A stretch of DNA of 64,000 bases from an uncultured Prevotellaceae bacterium. Its GTDB lineage: Bacteria; Bacteroidota; Bacteroidia; Bacteroidales; Bacteroidaceae. Every line of letters starts with the position of its first letter. Position 1 is the stretch's first letter. The position numbers and the translations under genes were made by a program. The stretch is taken from the NCBI GenBank assembly GCA_902769705.1, contig CACXPX010000015.1, positions 62,001-126,000 on the forward strand. The letters are read 5' to 3'. The notes beneath the pieces were generated by a model. It did no database searches, had not been told where the DNA came from, and saw only the letters and a program-made list of their open reading frames with translations. This document shows, one piece after another, positions 28,881 through 38,467 of the stretch.

Positions 28881-31613
28881 TCATCTGCCACTATGCGAAA
28901 GCAGTTCACGCAGACTGTTGTTGAACTCAGTTGCCTGCATCAGGTCCTCGATGTCGAGGTGCATGCGATAGCGCCAGTAATGGCGTGGGTTGGCAGGAAT
29001 GTTTACACGCTCAGCGTTTTGGTCAGGCAAACGCAGTTCTTCATCGATAGCCAACCAGTCTTGCAATGCCAATATGCAGAGCATTGATGGCGACGTGAGG
29101 TGACGCGAGATGATGTCGCGAGCGAGCCATCCGGGCAGCGGGTGAGGTGCGGCACCACCGCGATAGAGCATGGTGTTGTAATAGGTCTGCGTGCGTTCCA
29201 TGTCCTCGTCCCACCACATGCGTAACGTTGGCATGTCGTGGCTCGAGATGGTGCACACGGAGCGATAGGGATTGCGCGAGAGATGGCCAAAGCGAGTCTT
29301 CGGGTCTTTGGGCATTGACTGCAGTTCGAGCGAAAGGATTCTGAGTTCCTGCATCACCCACTGCACGCAGTCGGGTACCATACCGAGGTCTTCGGCACAT
29401 ACCAGCATACGGGTGGCTTGCACCAGTCGGGGCAGTTTCTTCATGGCCTCGCGATACCAGAACTGGTTGTTGCGACGGTAATAATAGTCGTTGTAGATGC
29501 GGTTGAAGGCATGTTTGTCGACATCGGAGAGCGCACGATACATGAAGTCGAGTTGTGCAGAGATGCGTGGATGGAACTTGTCGGCATCTTTGTGATCGCG
29601 TACGAAGAGCACATTGCTGACTAACGCATACAATGCCTCGCGGAAATCGCCAGCCTCCACGCGCTGCTCTATCTTGCGCTGCGTGTCGAATTCTGGCTTC
29701 AGGTCATAGAAACCATCTCCACGAGCAATGAGATAATTGTCCTTCACCTCTTGTGCACGTTCCTTGAAAATCTCTTCGAGCGTCCAGTCGGCAATATAGG
29801 GGCGTGTGAACAGGTCTTCCTGCCAATGCAGCCCGTAGGCTTCAATTTCCTCACGCGTCAAGGCCAGCGCTGGTGCAAACTGTCCCAATAGGCCGTGTAC
29901 ACTCTCGATGGGAATCTCCCAGATGCGGAAGAATCCGAGCACGTGGTCGATGCGATAGGCGTCGAAGAACTTCGACATATTCTGGAAGCGGCGCACCCAC
30001 CAGATGCAGTCGTCCTCAATCATGGCGTCCCAATTGTAAGTGGGGAATCCCCAGTTCTGTCCGTTGACTGAGAAGTCATCGGGTGGAGCACCAGCTTGCC
30101 CATTCAGGTTGAAGTATTTGGGTTCCATCCACACGTCGCACCCGTGGCGGTTCACGCCGATAGGGATGTCGCCTTTCAAGATGACGCCCTTCGAGCGGGC
30201 AAATTCGTGTACGCTCTGCATCTGCTTGCTCAGGATGAACTGCACGAAATAATAGAACTCCACATCTTTATAAGCACGTGTGCGCACGTTACAGAGCGCT
30301 TTGCGGTCAGCCTCGTTCCACGTCTTGTGGTCGGGCCATTGCGAGAAGTCAGCTGTGCCGTAGGTGTCGCGCAAGTGACAATATTGTGCATAGGGCACCA
30401 GCCATTGCCCAGCCTCGGCGAAGAAAGTCTTGAAATCCGCCGATTTCATCATCCGTGGGCCTTCTTGCTCGAAAATCAGACGCAAGTACTCGCGTTTTGC
30501 GTTGTTCACTCGTTCGTAGTCAATTTGCGGCAGCGAGTTCAACTCTACCCCCAACTTCTCGAATTCCGCTCTTTTCTTCTCGTCCTTCAATGCAGGAAGA
30601 GCTTTAAGGTCGGCGTATTGCGGATGGAGCGCGAAGATGGAGATGCACGAATAGGGGTAGGAATCGGTCCATGTGTGAGAGATGGTCGTGTCGTTGATGG
30701 GTAGTATCTGGAGCACACGCTGGTGTGTCAAAGCTACCCATTCCACCATCTTCTTCAAGTCGCCAAAGTCGCCTACACCGAAGCTGTCGCGTGAACGCAG
30801 CGAGAACACAGGCACCAATGTGCCAGCCAGCTTGCGGTCGTAGATGGGGAAGAATGCCTGATTAAGCTGATAAACCACCAAATCGCCGTCCTTCAGGTCG
30901 CCCGGCAATTCAACGAAACGGTTCAACCCCGTCTCCCAAAGCGGTGTTACATCCTCTTCTTCGTCGAGGGCAACGAACTTGAATTCCAACCTATTGTTAG
31001 CAAACGAGTGGGCGTTGAGGTCGAGTGTCCATTCGTTGTAGTTGTGTTCGGTCATCGACAAGGCGCCTTTGGCGTTCCATGCTCCCAAAGCATCGTCGCC
31101 ACCAATGACAGCCAACCGCTCGATGGAGCGCAACTGAGGTGCACGAACCACGAGGCGCACAACTGGTTGTCCGCCCCATCCGGCACCGTGCCCGACAGGC
31201 TTGTTGGGCAGCTCATCATGGCGATTGACGCACTCGGTGAAGGCTGAGCTGTATAGGTAGGAGTCTTCTGGAATGTCAATCCAATGGTCAAAGATACGCA
31301 CATTGCGTATGCCTGTGGGCGTCAGTTCCAACCGATGAGGTTCGGTGAGCCATTCGTGACGCTTCTCCTTTCCGTCAGTTTCCACGCTGTAGAAATAGTC
31401 GATTGTGCATCCGTTAGCCGCCTTGTCCGATACGTTCACCTCGCATGTCCAATGCTCACCATCAAGGGTACTCATTCTCACTTGTGACGGCATAAAACTG
31501 TCTTTGCTCTGCCGAGAACTGCCAAGGGCGTTGTCTGTAGCTGAGTTTATCACATTCAAGACCAGTTCCTCACCGAAGACTGTCTTGTAATCTATATGAA
31601 ATCGTAAATTCAT
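28881..31613 (-). CDS. malQ: 4-alpha-glucanotransferase, GH77 with N-terminal starch-binding domains
   Basis: 910 residues with no signal peptide, so cytoplasmic. Two CBM20-like domains lie at about 1-115 (MNLRFHIDYKTVFGEEL) and 145-260 (VVRLVVRAPQLRSIERLAVIGG). The GH77 domain follows and matches the longer DPE2-like type. Catalytic residues lie in AYRIDHVLGFFRIW (nucleophile Asp), LVCAEDLGMVP (Glu) and ISSHDMPTLRMWW (Asp). It transfers glucan segments between maltodextrins after import. It is first in the leftward operon with the GH97, pullulanase and SusA-like genes. The promoter box is at 31648-31641, with a LacI-type operator 61 bases further up. Confidence 0.96.
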   Translation of the reverse strand: MNLRFHIDYKTVFGEELVLNVINSATDNALGSSRQSKDSFMPSQVRMSTLDGEHWTCEVNVSDKAANGCTIDYFYSVETDGKEKRHEWLTEPHRLELTPTGIRNVRIFDHWIDIPEDSYLYSSAFTECVNRHDELPNKPVGHGAGWGGQPVVRLVVRAPQLRSIERLAVIGGDDALGAWNAKGALSMTEHNYNEWTLDLNAHSFANNRLEFKFVALDEEEDVTPLWETGLNRFVELPGDLKDGDLVVYQLNQAFFPIYDRKLAGTLVPVFSLRSRDSFGVGDFGDLKKMVEWVALTHQRVLQILPINDTTISHTWTDSYPYSCISIFALHPQYADLKALPALKDEKKRAEFEKLGVELNSLPQIDYERVNNAKREYLRLIFEQEGPRMMKSADFKTFFAEAGQWLVPYAQYCHLRDTYGTADFSQWPDHKTWNEADRKALCNVRTRAYKDVEFYYFVQFILSKQMQSVHEFARSKGVILKGDIPIGVNRHGCDVWMEPKYFNLNGQAGAPPDDFSVNGQNWGFPTYNWDAMIEDDCIWWVRRFQNMSKFFDAYRIDHVLGFFRIWEIPIESVHGLLGQFAPALALTREEIEAYGLHWQEDLFTRPYIADWTLEEIFKERAQEVKDNYLIARGDGFYDLKPEFDTQRKIEQRVEAGDFREALYALVSNVLFVRDHKDADKFHPRISAQLDFMYRALSDVDKHAFNRIYNDYYYRRNNQFWYREAMKKLPRLVQATRMLVCAEDLGMVPDCVQWVMQELRILSLELQSMPKDPKTRFGHLSRNPYRSVCTISSHDMPTLRMWWDEDMERTQTYYNTMLYRGGAAPHPLPGWLARDIISRHLTSPSMLCILALQDWLAIDEELRLPDQNAERVNIPANPRHYWRYRMHLDIEDLMQATEFNNSLRELLSHSGR

Positions 31614-31640
31614 AGACTGTTAGGTTTTTAAATGATGCAA

Positions 31641-31648
31641 CAAAATTA
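31641..31648 (-). promoter_or_regulatory. -7 box for the malQ operon
   Basis: TAATTTTG on the minus strand, with a predicted start near 31634 and a leader of about 20 bases. Confidence 0.65.
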
Positions 31649-31702
31649 CATATTATTATAAAGAATTGTCCGCAAACGGGTCGGAAAGACACCGAATAAT
31701 TG

Positions 31703-31716
31703 CGCAATCGTTTGCA
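31703..31716 (-). promoter_or_regulatory. LacI-type operator upstream of malQ
   Basis: The minus strand reads TGCAAACGATTGCG, a CG-centred LacI-family palindrome. Its centre is 61.5 bases from the -7 box. The same sequence, orientation and distance recur before susC at 35356-35369. Confidence 0.65.
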
Positions 31717-31882
31717 TTCTATAGCTCTATTGACATGCGAGGAATAAAGAGATTGTCCTATGAATGACAATAAAAAAGGAACTATATGGCTGTAGACATA
31801 GAATTGGAAATCGGCGGCTAAGGAGGTGTTCTCGCATTAATTATTACGAATTTTTATTACATAATCTTGTCGGGTTCATCGT

Positions 31883-32224
31883 TCATTCTAGAAAAGAAAT
31901 AGGGGAGAAAAGGCGTTGAAATCGCTTTTCCCCCTCGACTTTTGAAGAGTGATTTTGTAAGAAGCGGCATCTGAGGGCGTCATTTGCCGCATCTGACACG
32001 CTCATTTGTGGCATCTGACGGCCTTAAAAGCCACATATGACAGTCTCAGAAGCCACAAATGACAACCGAAAAGCATCGTTTTGGTTGGCAGAAAAAATGT
32101 AAGAAAAACGGAAGTCGCTGATTGTCAGCCACTTCCGAAAATGTCAATTTTTTGCGTTTTTTCGACCTAAATCCCGTTCGCTTCAAACAATGGCCCGTTT
32201 TTAGGGGTCAAAATTCGGAATTAT
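31883..32224. repeat. 342-bp intergenic element, copy 2 (contains dyad array D)
   Basis: It is collinear with 21907-22248 and has the same length. Array units start at 31958, 31980, 32002, 32024 and 32046, for example TCATTTG-TGG-CATCTGA. The hairpin again lies at offset 227. Array arms differ from copy 1, while linkers GGGCG and CAACC and the flanks are kept. The rest of the 667-base gap holds the malQ promoter and operator. Confidence 0.85.
32110..32136 (-). terminator. Hairpin inside element copy 2, likely terminator of the LacI-MFS-PAP2 unit
   Basis: GGAAGTCGCTGA (32110-32121) pairs with TCAGCCACTTCC (32125-32136), 11 of 12 positions, with a 3-base loop. GTTTTTC follows on the minus strand. 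The changes relative to copy 1 keep most pairs. Confidence 0.55.
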
Positions 32225-32280
32225 TTTTACACTCCCAGCCTTCCCCTAAATGTTCGTCCTTTCAATTGCATGATAAACAA

Positions 32281-32865
32281 TCAGAAATCAACTACCAGCG
32301 ATAGTCCGTCAGGACTTACCCCCAAGGCATATCGACTGCGTTCTCCTGTAATCTTATCGCCCAGCCAATAGCCCAACTCTGTGCCCAACACACCGATGGC
32401 GGCTCCTGCACAGACATCGTGCCATTGATGGCGGTTTCGTGCGATGCGGTCAATGCTCACAGCTGTAGCCACACCATAGCCAGCCACAGATATCCACGGC
32501 GACAAGCGGCCATACTCCTTATGCAAGATGTGGGCGCCAGCAAAAGCTATTGTGGCGTGCCCAGAGGGGAAGGCGCGTTGGTCGGTTCCATCAGGACGAC
32601 GCTCGCGGATAGAGTGCTTGAGTCCCCATGCTGTGCCAGCCGACAACGCATAACTGGCTGCTGTGTTCACCACCAGCCGCTTCCAAGACGATGCACCCTC
32701 CACACCACATGCCTTCAGCGCAAACACCGAAGCAATGGGCACAAAGCGCAGTACGTCATCGGGGCCGTCTCCGTGATAAGGCTTGTCAGAATCTTGTGCT
32801 GCTCCCAAAAGAGGAAACAGCACAAGAGTGATGAGGATAAGGTATTTCCGTAAGTTGCTTTTCAC
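32281..32865 (-). CDS. PAP2-family phosphatase
   Basis: 194 residues. A signal peptide or first helix (LRKYLILITLVLFPLLGAAQ) is present. The three phosphatase motifs are visible: KHSIRERRP, FPSGHATIAFAG and ARNRHQWHDVCAGA. The His in the last two motifs and the Arg/Lys of the first form the active site. Members dephosphorylate lipid phosphates or other phosphoesters in the periplasm or outer leaflet; the substrate is unknown. It starts 12 bases after the transporter gene, so the two are co-transcribed, although a link to maltose use is not obvious. Confidence 0.88.
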   Translation of the reverse strand: MKSNLRKYLILITLVLFPLLGAAQDSDKPYHGDGPDDVLRFVPIASVFALKACGVEGASSWKRLVVNTAASYALSAGTAWGLKHSIRERRPDGTDQRAFPSGHATIAFAGAHILHKEYGRLSPWISVAGYGVATAVSIDRIARNRHQWHDVCAGAAIGVLGTELGYWLGDKITGERSRYALGVSPDGLSLVVDF

Positions 32866-32877
32866 TGGGGAAAACTC

Positions 32878-34194
32878 CTATCGTTTGTCGCGGATGAAAC
32901 TCACGCAGAATGCTCCACAAACCAGCAATACGCCTGAGACAATCATCATCGTAGAAGGATGGCCACCCACCATGCGCAAGATGAAACCGCCACAGACGGC
33001 TGCAATAATCTGCGGGAGGCAGATGGTGCAGTTGAACAAACCAAGATAAGCACCCATGTGGCCGTAGCCCTGCAAAGCATTAGTAACAAATGTGAAAGGC
33101 ATAGCCAGCATAGCTGCCCAAGCACATCCGATGAGAAGGAATGGGAATATCTGGCCGTATTGGCTCGGAACGAAGGGAATCAGAGCGAAGCCAATGCCAC
33201 CCAACACAAGGCTCACGGCATAAGCCATCTTGGTGTTCTTGAAACGAGGAAGGATGGTGGCCCAGACAACGCTTCCCATAGCTTGTATAGCATAGAGCAC
33301 ACCAGTCCAGTTTCCAGCCACTTGATAGGCTTCTGAAGAGGAGTCGGTGGCTTTCCAAACAGTTTCGGAAACAGCGTCAACCACGTAGGTCCACATGTAG
33401 AGTAGGGCAGCCCAGCAGAAGAACTGCACGAGACCGACTTTCCAGAATGTGGACGGGGCATTCTTCAGCAATGCAAACCAATTGGCCTTGTCTTTCTTGC
33501 CAACTTCTCCTTCATCGTCCTTTTTGCCGTTGTATTCTGCATACTCCTTCGGCGGCCATTCCTTCACTTTCAGCGTGGTGTAAAGCACGCAAAGGATGAG
33601 GATGGCTGCGCCAATATAGAACGACCACACCACCGTAGGCGGGACAACGCCAGGTGCTGCCACGTTGGCAATGCCCACAGCAGCAAAGACATAAGGGAAG
33701 ATGAAGCCAACCACCGAACCGGCATTGCAGAGAAACGACTGGATGCTGTAGGCCTTGGCTTTCTGCTCTTCATTCACCATATCGCCCACCAGCATCTTGA
33801 ACGGTTGCATGGCCATATTAATGCTTGTGTCGAGCAACATGAGCATGATGAGCCCGAAGAGCATCACCGACGAGACGGCAAGTCCCAACGAACCGGCATT
33901 GGGCAACAGGCACATCACAGCCACAGCCACGGCTGCTCCAATAAACAGATAAGGTATGCGACGGCCGAAGCGGCACCAGGTCTTGTCGGAGAGTGTGCCG
34001 ATGATGGGTTGCACGATCATACCCATGAGCGGCGGTAGAATCCAGAAATAACTCAAGTCGTGTGGGTCAGCTCCCAAAGTGCGGAAGATGCGCGAGATGT
34101 TTCCGCTCTGAAGGGCGTATGCAATTTGCACACCGAAGAATCCGAACGACAGATTCCATAAAGCCCAGAATGATAAGTTTGGTTTTTGTTTCAT
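32878..34194 (-). CDS. MFS sugar transporter, SLC45-like (maltose/sucrose type)
   Basis: 438 residues from ATG 34194. A longer frame to 34293 overlaps the LacI stop and adds a hydrophilic stretch before the first helix, so it is rejected. Twelve hydrophobic segments are seen. Motifs include SFWALWNLSFGFFGVQIAYALQ at the start and IGTLSDKTWCRFGRRIPYLFIGA, the family RxGRRxP loop. A central hydrophilic loop reads YNGKKDDEGEVGKKDKAN. These carriers move maltose or sucrose across the inner membrane. Position between the LacI gene and the starch operons supports a maltose or maltodextrin role. Confidence 0.9.
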   Translation of the reverse strand: MKQKPNLSFWALWNLSFGFFGVQIAYALQSGNISRIFRTLGADPHDLSYFWILPPLMGMIVQPIIGTLSDKTWCRFGRRIPYLFIGAAVAVAVMCLLPNAGSLGLAVSSVMLFGLIMLMLLDTSINMAMQPFKMLVGDMVNEEQKAKAYSIQSFLCNAGSVVGFIFPYVFAAVGIANVAAPGVVPPTVVWSFYIGAAILILCVLYTTLKVKEWPPKEYAEYNGKKDDEGEVGKKDKANWFALLKNAPSTFWKVGLVQFFCWAALLYMWTYVVDAVSETVWKATDSSSEAYQVAGNWTGVLYAIQAMGSVVWATILPRFKNTKMAYAVSLVLGGIGFALIPFVPSQYGQIFPFLLIGCAWAAMLAMPFTFVTNALQGYGHMGAYLGLFNCTICLPQIIAAVCGGFILRMVGGHPSTMMIVSGVLLVCGAFCVSFIRDKR

Positions 34195-34237
34195 GAATAT
34201 TGAATGTTTTGAATGAGATGCGTTGATGAATGATGCT

Positions 34238-35278
34238 CTATCTCGTTGTTCCTCTGATGATGAGCCTTGTACGTACCACCCGTTTTTCCACATGGTTAAG
34301 TGGCAACGTTCCCTCCACTTGATTGATTAAGATGTTGGCTGCCTCTTCGCCAACCGATATGCCGCGTTGCTCCACTGTGGTGAGCATGGGATCGCAAGCT
34401 ACGGCTCGCTGTCCGTTGGTGAATCCGCAAATCGAGATGTCTTCTGGCACTCGATAGCCCATGCGTTTAGCTGTATATAGAATGCCGATAGCCGTGTCGT
34501 CGTTTACGGCGAAAAAAGCATCGGGAATCTCTTCTTGCTGAAGGATGTCGGGCGTAATAGACTCTGCGTCAATGCGATTGTCACAGAAACGCATCCACCG
34601 CTCTTGCGGCTGTAAACCGTTCTTCAACAATGCGTCCTTATAGCCATTGAAACGGTTCTTGGATATTTCAAGCGTCATCGAAGATCCATAGAAAGCAATG
34701 CGTCGGCAACCGGTGTTGATAAGGTGGCTTACCGCGTTGAACGCGCCCATATAATCGTCGACAACTACACGGCTGGCATTCACACCTGTGCAAATGCGGT
34801 CGTAGAACACCAAAGGCACTCCTTGGTCGATGAGCATTTGGAAATGGTCGTAGCGCATGGTATCCTTGGCTTGCGACACTATGATACCGCACACCTTGTT
34901 CTCACAGAAAGCGCGGCAGATGCGCACCTCACGGTCGTATTTCTCATCGCTTTGCGCTACGAGGATGCTGTAGCCGTGGGCTGTGGCTTCTTCTTCAATG
35001 CCGCTAAGGATGGATGAAAAATAGTAATGCGCAAACTGTGGAATAATGACCCCTATGATTTTCTGTGGCTTTACTCGTGAGTTGCGCAAGCTTTCAGCAA
35101 GAACATTAGGAAAAAAATGATGTTCGCGCGCGAAGGTTTTAATGCGTTCGCGTTGCTCCATGCTGATGCGTGGGCTGTCTTTCAAAGCCCGCGACACCGT
35201 TGCCACCGAGACGCCTAGCTCGCGGGCAATATCCTTCATCGTTATCGGGGCTGGTTTGTTCATCTTTGGGGTAGTCAT
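34238..35278 (-). CDS. LacI-family regulator of the starch locus
   Basis: 346 residues from ATG 35278; ATG 35263 gives a better leader length and is equally plausible. The DNA-binding domain ITMKDIARELGVSVATVSRALKDSPRISMEQRERI is standard LacI, including the hinge helix near NVLAESLRN. The periplasmic-binding-protein-like core has IGVIIPQFAHYYFSSILSGIEEEA and ends with VEKRVVRTRLIIRGTTR. It is transcribed leftward into the transporter gene 43 bases later and diverges from susC. Matching operators upstream of malQ and susC, at equal distance from both promoters, make it the likely controller of both operons. In B. thetaiotaomicron the sus locus uses SusR instead, so this is a different circuit. 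Confidence 0.93.
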   Translation of the reverse strand: MTTPKMNKPAPITMKDIARELGVSVATVSRALKDSPRISMEQRERIKTFAREHHFFPNVLAESLRNSRVKPQKIIGVIIPQFAHYYFSSILSGIEEEATAHGYSILVAQSDEKYDREVRICRAFCENKVCGIIVSQAKDTMRYDHFQMLIDQGVPLVFYDRICTGVNASRVVVDDYMGAFNAVSHLINTGCRRIAFYGSSMTLEISKNRFNGYKDALLKNGLQPQERWMRFCDNRIDAESITPDILQQEEIPDAFFAVNDDTAIGILYTAKRMGYRVPEDISICGFTNGQRAVACDPMLTTVEQRGISVGEEAANILINQVEGTLPLNHVEKRVVRTRLIIRGTTR

Positions 35279-35292
35279 TAGGGTTCTGATTG

Positions 35293-35300
35293 CAAATTTA
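35293..35300 (-). promoter_or_regulatory. -7 box for the LacI-MFS-PAP2 unit
   Basis: TAAATTTG on the minus strand, with a start near 35286, just ahead of the ATG codons at 35278 and 35263. Confidence 0.6.
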
Positions 35301-35355
35301 GAAAAAACGTCGTAATAGTGGTGCAACATGCTGATATTTTACTACATTTTTGAAA

Positions 35356-35369
35356 TGCAAACGATTGCA
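35356..35369 (+). promoter_or_regulatory. LacI-type operator upstream of susC
   Basis: TGCAAACGATTGCA, with its centre 61.5 bases upstream of the -7 box at 35424. It matches the malQ site in sequence, orientation and distance. It is also 56 bases upstream of the lacI -7 box on the other strand, so autoregulation is possible. Confidence 0.65.
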
Positions 35370-35423
35370 CAATTTAATTAACGGTTTTTTGTCAAAAAAA
35401 GTACATCTTATCATAAAGAAAAC

Positions 35424-35431
35424 TATCTTTG
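35424..35431 (+). promoter_or_regulatory. -7 box for the susC operon
   Basis: TATCTTTG, with a predicted start near 35438 and a leader of about 53 bases. No good -33 TTTG is evident, which fits activator dependence. Confidence 0.65.
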
Positions 35432-35490
35432 CACCGTGAAACTATAAATCGACTATTAGCAATAACTTAACAATAACTAAAAATGTAGTA

Positions 35491-38448
35491 ATGATGAAGC
35501 AGGTAAAATTTACAATGCCTCAGAGGATGCTCGCATTGATTTGCGGGCTGATTCTCTCAGTCACTGCCTTTGCACAGCAAATCACTGTCAATGGCAATGT
35601 GGTGGATGCTACCGGCGAACCCATTATCGGTGCCACCGTGCGTGTTGCAGGACAGCAGGGCGGTGTGATTACTGATTTTGACGGTAACTTCCAGATTAAA
35701 GCAAACAGCGGTGCTACCATCACGGTGACCTACGTGGGTTACCAGGAAGCACAGGTTGCCGCTGCTCCGCGTGTGAACATCGTGCTCCAGGATGATGCCC
35801 AACTGCTAAAAGACGTGGTGGTCATCGGTTACGGTACGGTGAAAAAGAGCGATGCCACCGGTTCGGTGATGTCGGTTGAAGCCGACCAGCTGAACAAGGG
35901 TCTGGCTACGTCGCCCGCAGATCTGCTGCAGGGTAAGACCCCGGGTGTGCAGATTACAACCAATAGCGGTGCTCCAGGTGCCGGTTCAACCATCCGCATT
36001 CGTGGTGGCTCGTCACTTTCAGCTTCTAATGACCCGCTGATCGTTATCGACGGTCTGCCCATCAGCTCAACGGGCATCAGCGGTGGTGACGTTCTGAACA
36101 CCATCAACCCGAACGACATCGAGTCGTTCTCTATTCTGAAGGATGCTTCGGCAACAGCCATCTACGGTAGCCGCGCATCAAATGGTGTAATCTTGATTAC
36201 CACCAAAAAGGGTATGGCAGGCTCGAAACCTCGCGTGACCATCGACATGACAGGTACGGTGAAGACTGTTGCCAAGAAGGTTGATGTTCTTAGCGCCGAA
36301 GCTTTCCGTGATTTCTTCATGGCAAACTATGGTGATAACGAAGATGCTGTAGCATCATTGGGCAATGCCAATACCAACTGGCAGGATGAGATCTATCGCA
36401 CAGCTTTCTCGGAGGAAATCAACGCTAGTGTTACAGGTGGCTACGTATCGGCCGACAAGGCTTTCAAGATGCCTTATCGTGTGAGTGCAGGATTTTTAAA
36501 CAACGATGGTACGCTGAAGACCACGAACATGAACCGTGGAACACTGGGACTTAACCTCACCCCAACGCTGCTCGATGACCGTCTGACCATCAACCTGAAC
36601 GGTAAGGGTGTGTTCACACACAACTCGTTTGCTGACGAGGGTGCTATTGGCTCGGCTGTGAAGTATAACCCGCTGAAGCCCGTCTATAATGAGGATGGCT
36701 CTTTCCACTACTGGATGCAGAACGGCGCTCCAAACACAATGTCGGGTCTGAACCCTGTTGCTCAGTTGGAACAGCAGAATAAGGACAGCTACATCCGCCG
36801 TTTCGTGGGCAACGCCCAGTTCGATTATAAGTTCAAGTTCCTTGATGGCCTCCGTGCTAACTTGAACCTCGGTCTTGACTACTCGACCACTTCTGGCTGG
36901 AACATTACCAACCAGTATAGTGAAATTTCCTATCACAACAAGACGGAGAATGGCTCCGGACTATGGGAGAAGTACACTCAGAAGCGTGAGGACAAGACGT
37001 TGGAGTTCTATCTGGCTTATGCCAAGGAATTGAAGGAAATCCACAGCCGCTTCGACATCCTCGGCGGTTATAGCTGGCAGCACTTCTATAATGAGACAAC
37101 GAGCAAGAAGGTGGCCAACGACGGCAGTGGTACGGATTATACCACCACACCGCTTTTCAAAACCGAAAGCTATCTAGTTTCGTTCTATGGCCGTCTGAAC
37201 TATACGTTCATGGACCGCTACCTCTTCACCTTCACGCTTCGTGATGATGGAACCTCGCGTTTCCAGAACAACAAATGGGGCTTGTTCCCCTCAGCTGCTT
37301 TTGCATGGCGCATCAATGAAGAGCCGTTCCTGCGTGACGTGGATTGGTTGTCGAATCTGAAGCTGCGTCTGGGCTACGGTGTCACCGGTCAGCAGAACAT
37401 CGGACAGGGTGACTATCCCTCCATTCCCACTTATCACACCAATCAGGCAGGTTCACTCTACTGGCTTGGCAACGGCATTGTGATTCCCATCACGGCGCAA
37501 GGCTATTCAGCGCAAATCAAGTGGGAAGAGACCACGACCTATAACATTGGTCTCGACTTCGGATTCTGGAACAACCGTATCAACGGTAGTGTGGATGTCT
37601 ACAAACGTGTGACGAACGACCTACTGAACGAAGTTCCCGTCTCTGCAGGTACTAACCTGAAAAACTACTTGTTACAGAACGTTGGTGATATGGAGAACAA
37701 GGGTATCGAGGTTGCCTTGAACGTTGTGCCCATTGAGAAGAAGGATATGCGTTGGGAAATTGGTGTGAATGTGGCTTACAACAAGAACGAAATCACCAAG
37801 CTGACAGCCAGCGACGATCCTTCTTATTTGGGTGTGCTGACTGGTGGCATCTCGGGTGGTGTAGGTAACAACATCCAGATTCAGCGTGTGGGTAATCCCA
37901 TCAACTCGTTCTATGTGCATCAACAGGTTTACGACCAGAACGGCAAGCCGTTGGCAGGTGTGTACGTTGACCGCAATGGCGACGGCCAGATCAGCGATGA
38001 CGACCGCTATGTATACTACAAGCCCGATGCAGATGTGAACATCGGATTCAACACTGAATTCAGCTACAAGAAGTGGACGCTCTCAGCAGCTCTCCGCAGC
38101 AGCCTTGGCAACTATGTCTACAACAACGTGGCTTCGGACGCTGAGATGAAAGCTGACATGTGGACCAACTCGTTCATTCAAAATCGTGTGTCAACAGCCC
38201 CCTTCTCGAATTTCGCTCAGGCTCAGTATCTCAGCGATTACTATGTGCAGAACGCTTCATTCCTGAAACTCGACAAAGTGACGCTCGCTTACGACATTTG
38301 CAACTGGGCACGCGTTCACTTCACAGCTCAGAATGTCTTCACCATCACTAACTACAAGGGCGTTGACCCAGAAGTTGCCGGTGGTATCGACAACAACATG
38401 TATCCGCGTTCTCGTAATTTCCTCGTAGGTGCAAGCTTTAACTTTTAA
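35491..38448 (+). CDS. susC: SusC-like TonB-dependent starch oligosaccharide transporter
   Basis: 985 residues. ATG ATG at 35491/35494; signal peptide MLALICGLILSVTAFAQQ. The N-terminal carboxypeptidase-regulatory-like domain (about 31-105) begins ITVNGNVVDATGEPIIGATV. The TonB-box region is KDVVVIGYGTVKKSDATGS, followed by the plug with IRIRGGSSLSASNDPLIVIDG. A 22-strand barrel ends in NFLVGASFNF with the terminal Phe expected for BAM insertion. It imports maltooligosaccharides across the outer membrane using energy from TonB. SusD follows after 19 bases, then SusE-like and SusF-like genes, so the order matches the classical starch utilization system. Confidence 0.95.
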   Translation: MMKQVKFTMPQRMLALICGLILSVTAFAQQITVNGNVVDATGEPIIGATVRVAGQQGGVITDFDGNFQIKANSGATITVTYVGYQEAQVAAAPRVNIVLQDDAQLLKDVVVIGYGTVKKSDATGSVMSVEADQLNKGLATSPADLLQGKTPGVQITTNSGAPGAGSTIRIRGGSSLSASNDPLIVIDGLPISSTGISGGDVLNTINPNDIESFSILKDASATAIYGSRASNGVILITTKKGMAGSKPRVTIDMTGTVKTVAKKVDVLSAEAFRDFFMANYGDNEDAVASLGNANTNWQDEIYRTAFSEEINASVTGGYVSADKAFKMPYRVSAGFLNNDGTLKTTNMNRGTLGLNLTPTLLDDRLTINLNGKGVFTHNSFADEGAIGSAVKYNPLKPVYNEDGSFHYWMQNGAPNTMSGLNPVAQLEQQNKDSYIRRFVGNAQFDYKFKFLDGLRANLNLGLDYSTTSGWNITNQYSEISYHNKTENGSGLWEKYTQKREDKTLEFYLAYAKELKEIHSRFDILGGYSWQHFYNETTSKKVANDGSGTDYTTTPLFKTESYLVSFYGRLNYTFMDRYLFTFTLRDDGTSRFQNNKWGLFPSAAFAWRINEEPFLRDVDWLSNLKLRLGYGVTGQQNIGQGDYPSIPTYHTNQAGSLYWLGNGIVIPITAQGYSAQIKWEETTTYNIGLDFGFWNNRINGSVDVYKRVTNDLLNEVPVSAGTNLKNYLLQNVGDMENKGIEVALNVVPIEKKDMRWEIGVNVAYNKNEITKLTASDDPSYLGVLTGGISGGVGNNIQIQRVGNPINSFYVHQQVYDQNGKPLAGVYVDRNGDGQISDDDRYVYYKPDADVNIGFNTEFSYKKWTLSAALRSSLGNYVYNNVASDAEMKADMWTNSFIQNRVSTAPFSNFAQAQYLSDYYVQNASFLKLDKVTLAYDICNWARVHFTAQNVFTITNYKGVDPEVAGGIDNNMYPRSRNFLVGASFNF

Positions 38449-38467
38449 TCAATAGGAGGTTAAGAAT

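Noticed and set aside
34195-34293. N-terminal extension of the MFS transporter
   Set aside because: It overlaps the end of the LacI gene and adds a hydrophilic stretch before the first helix.
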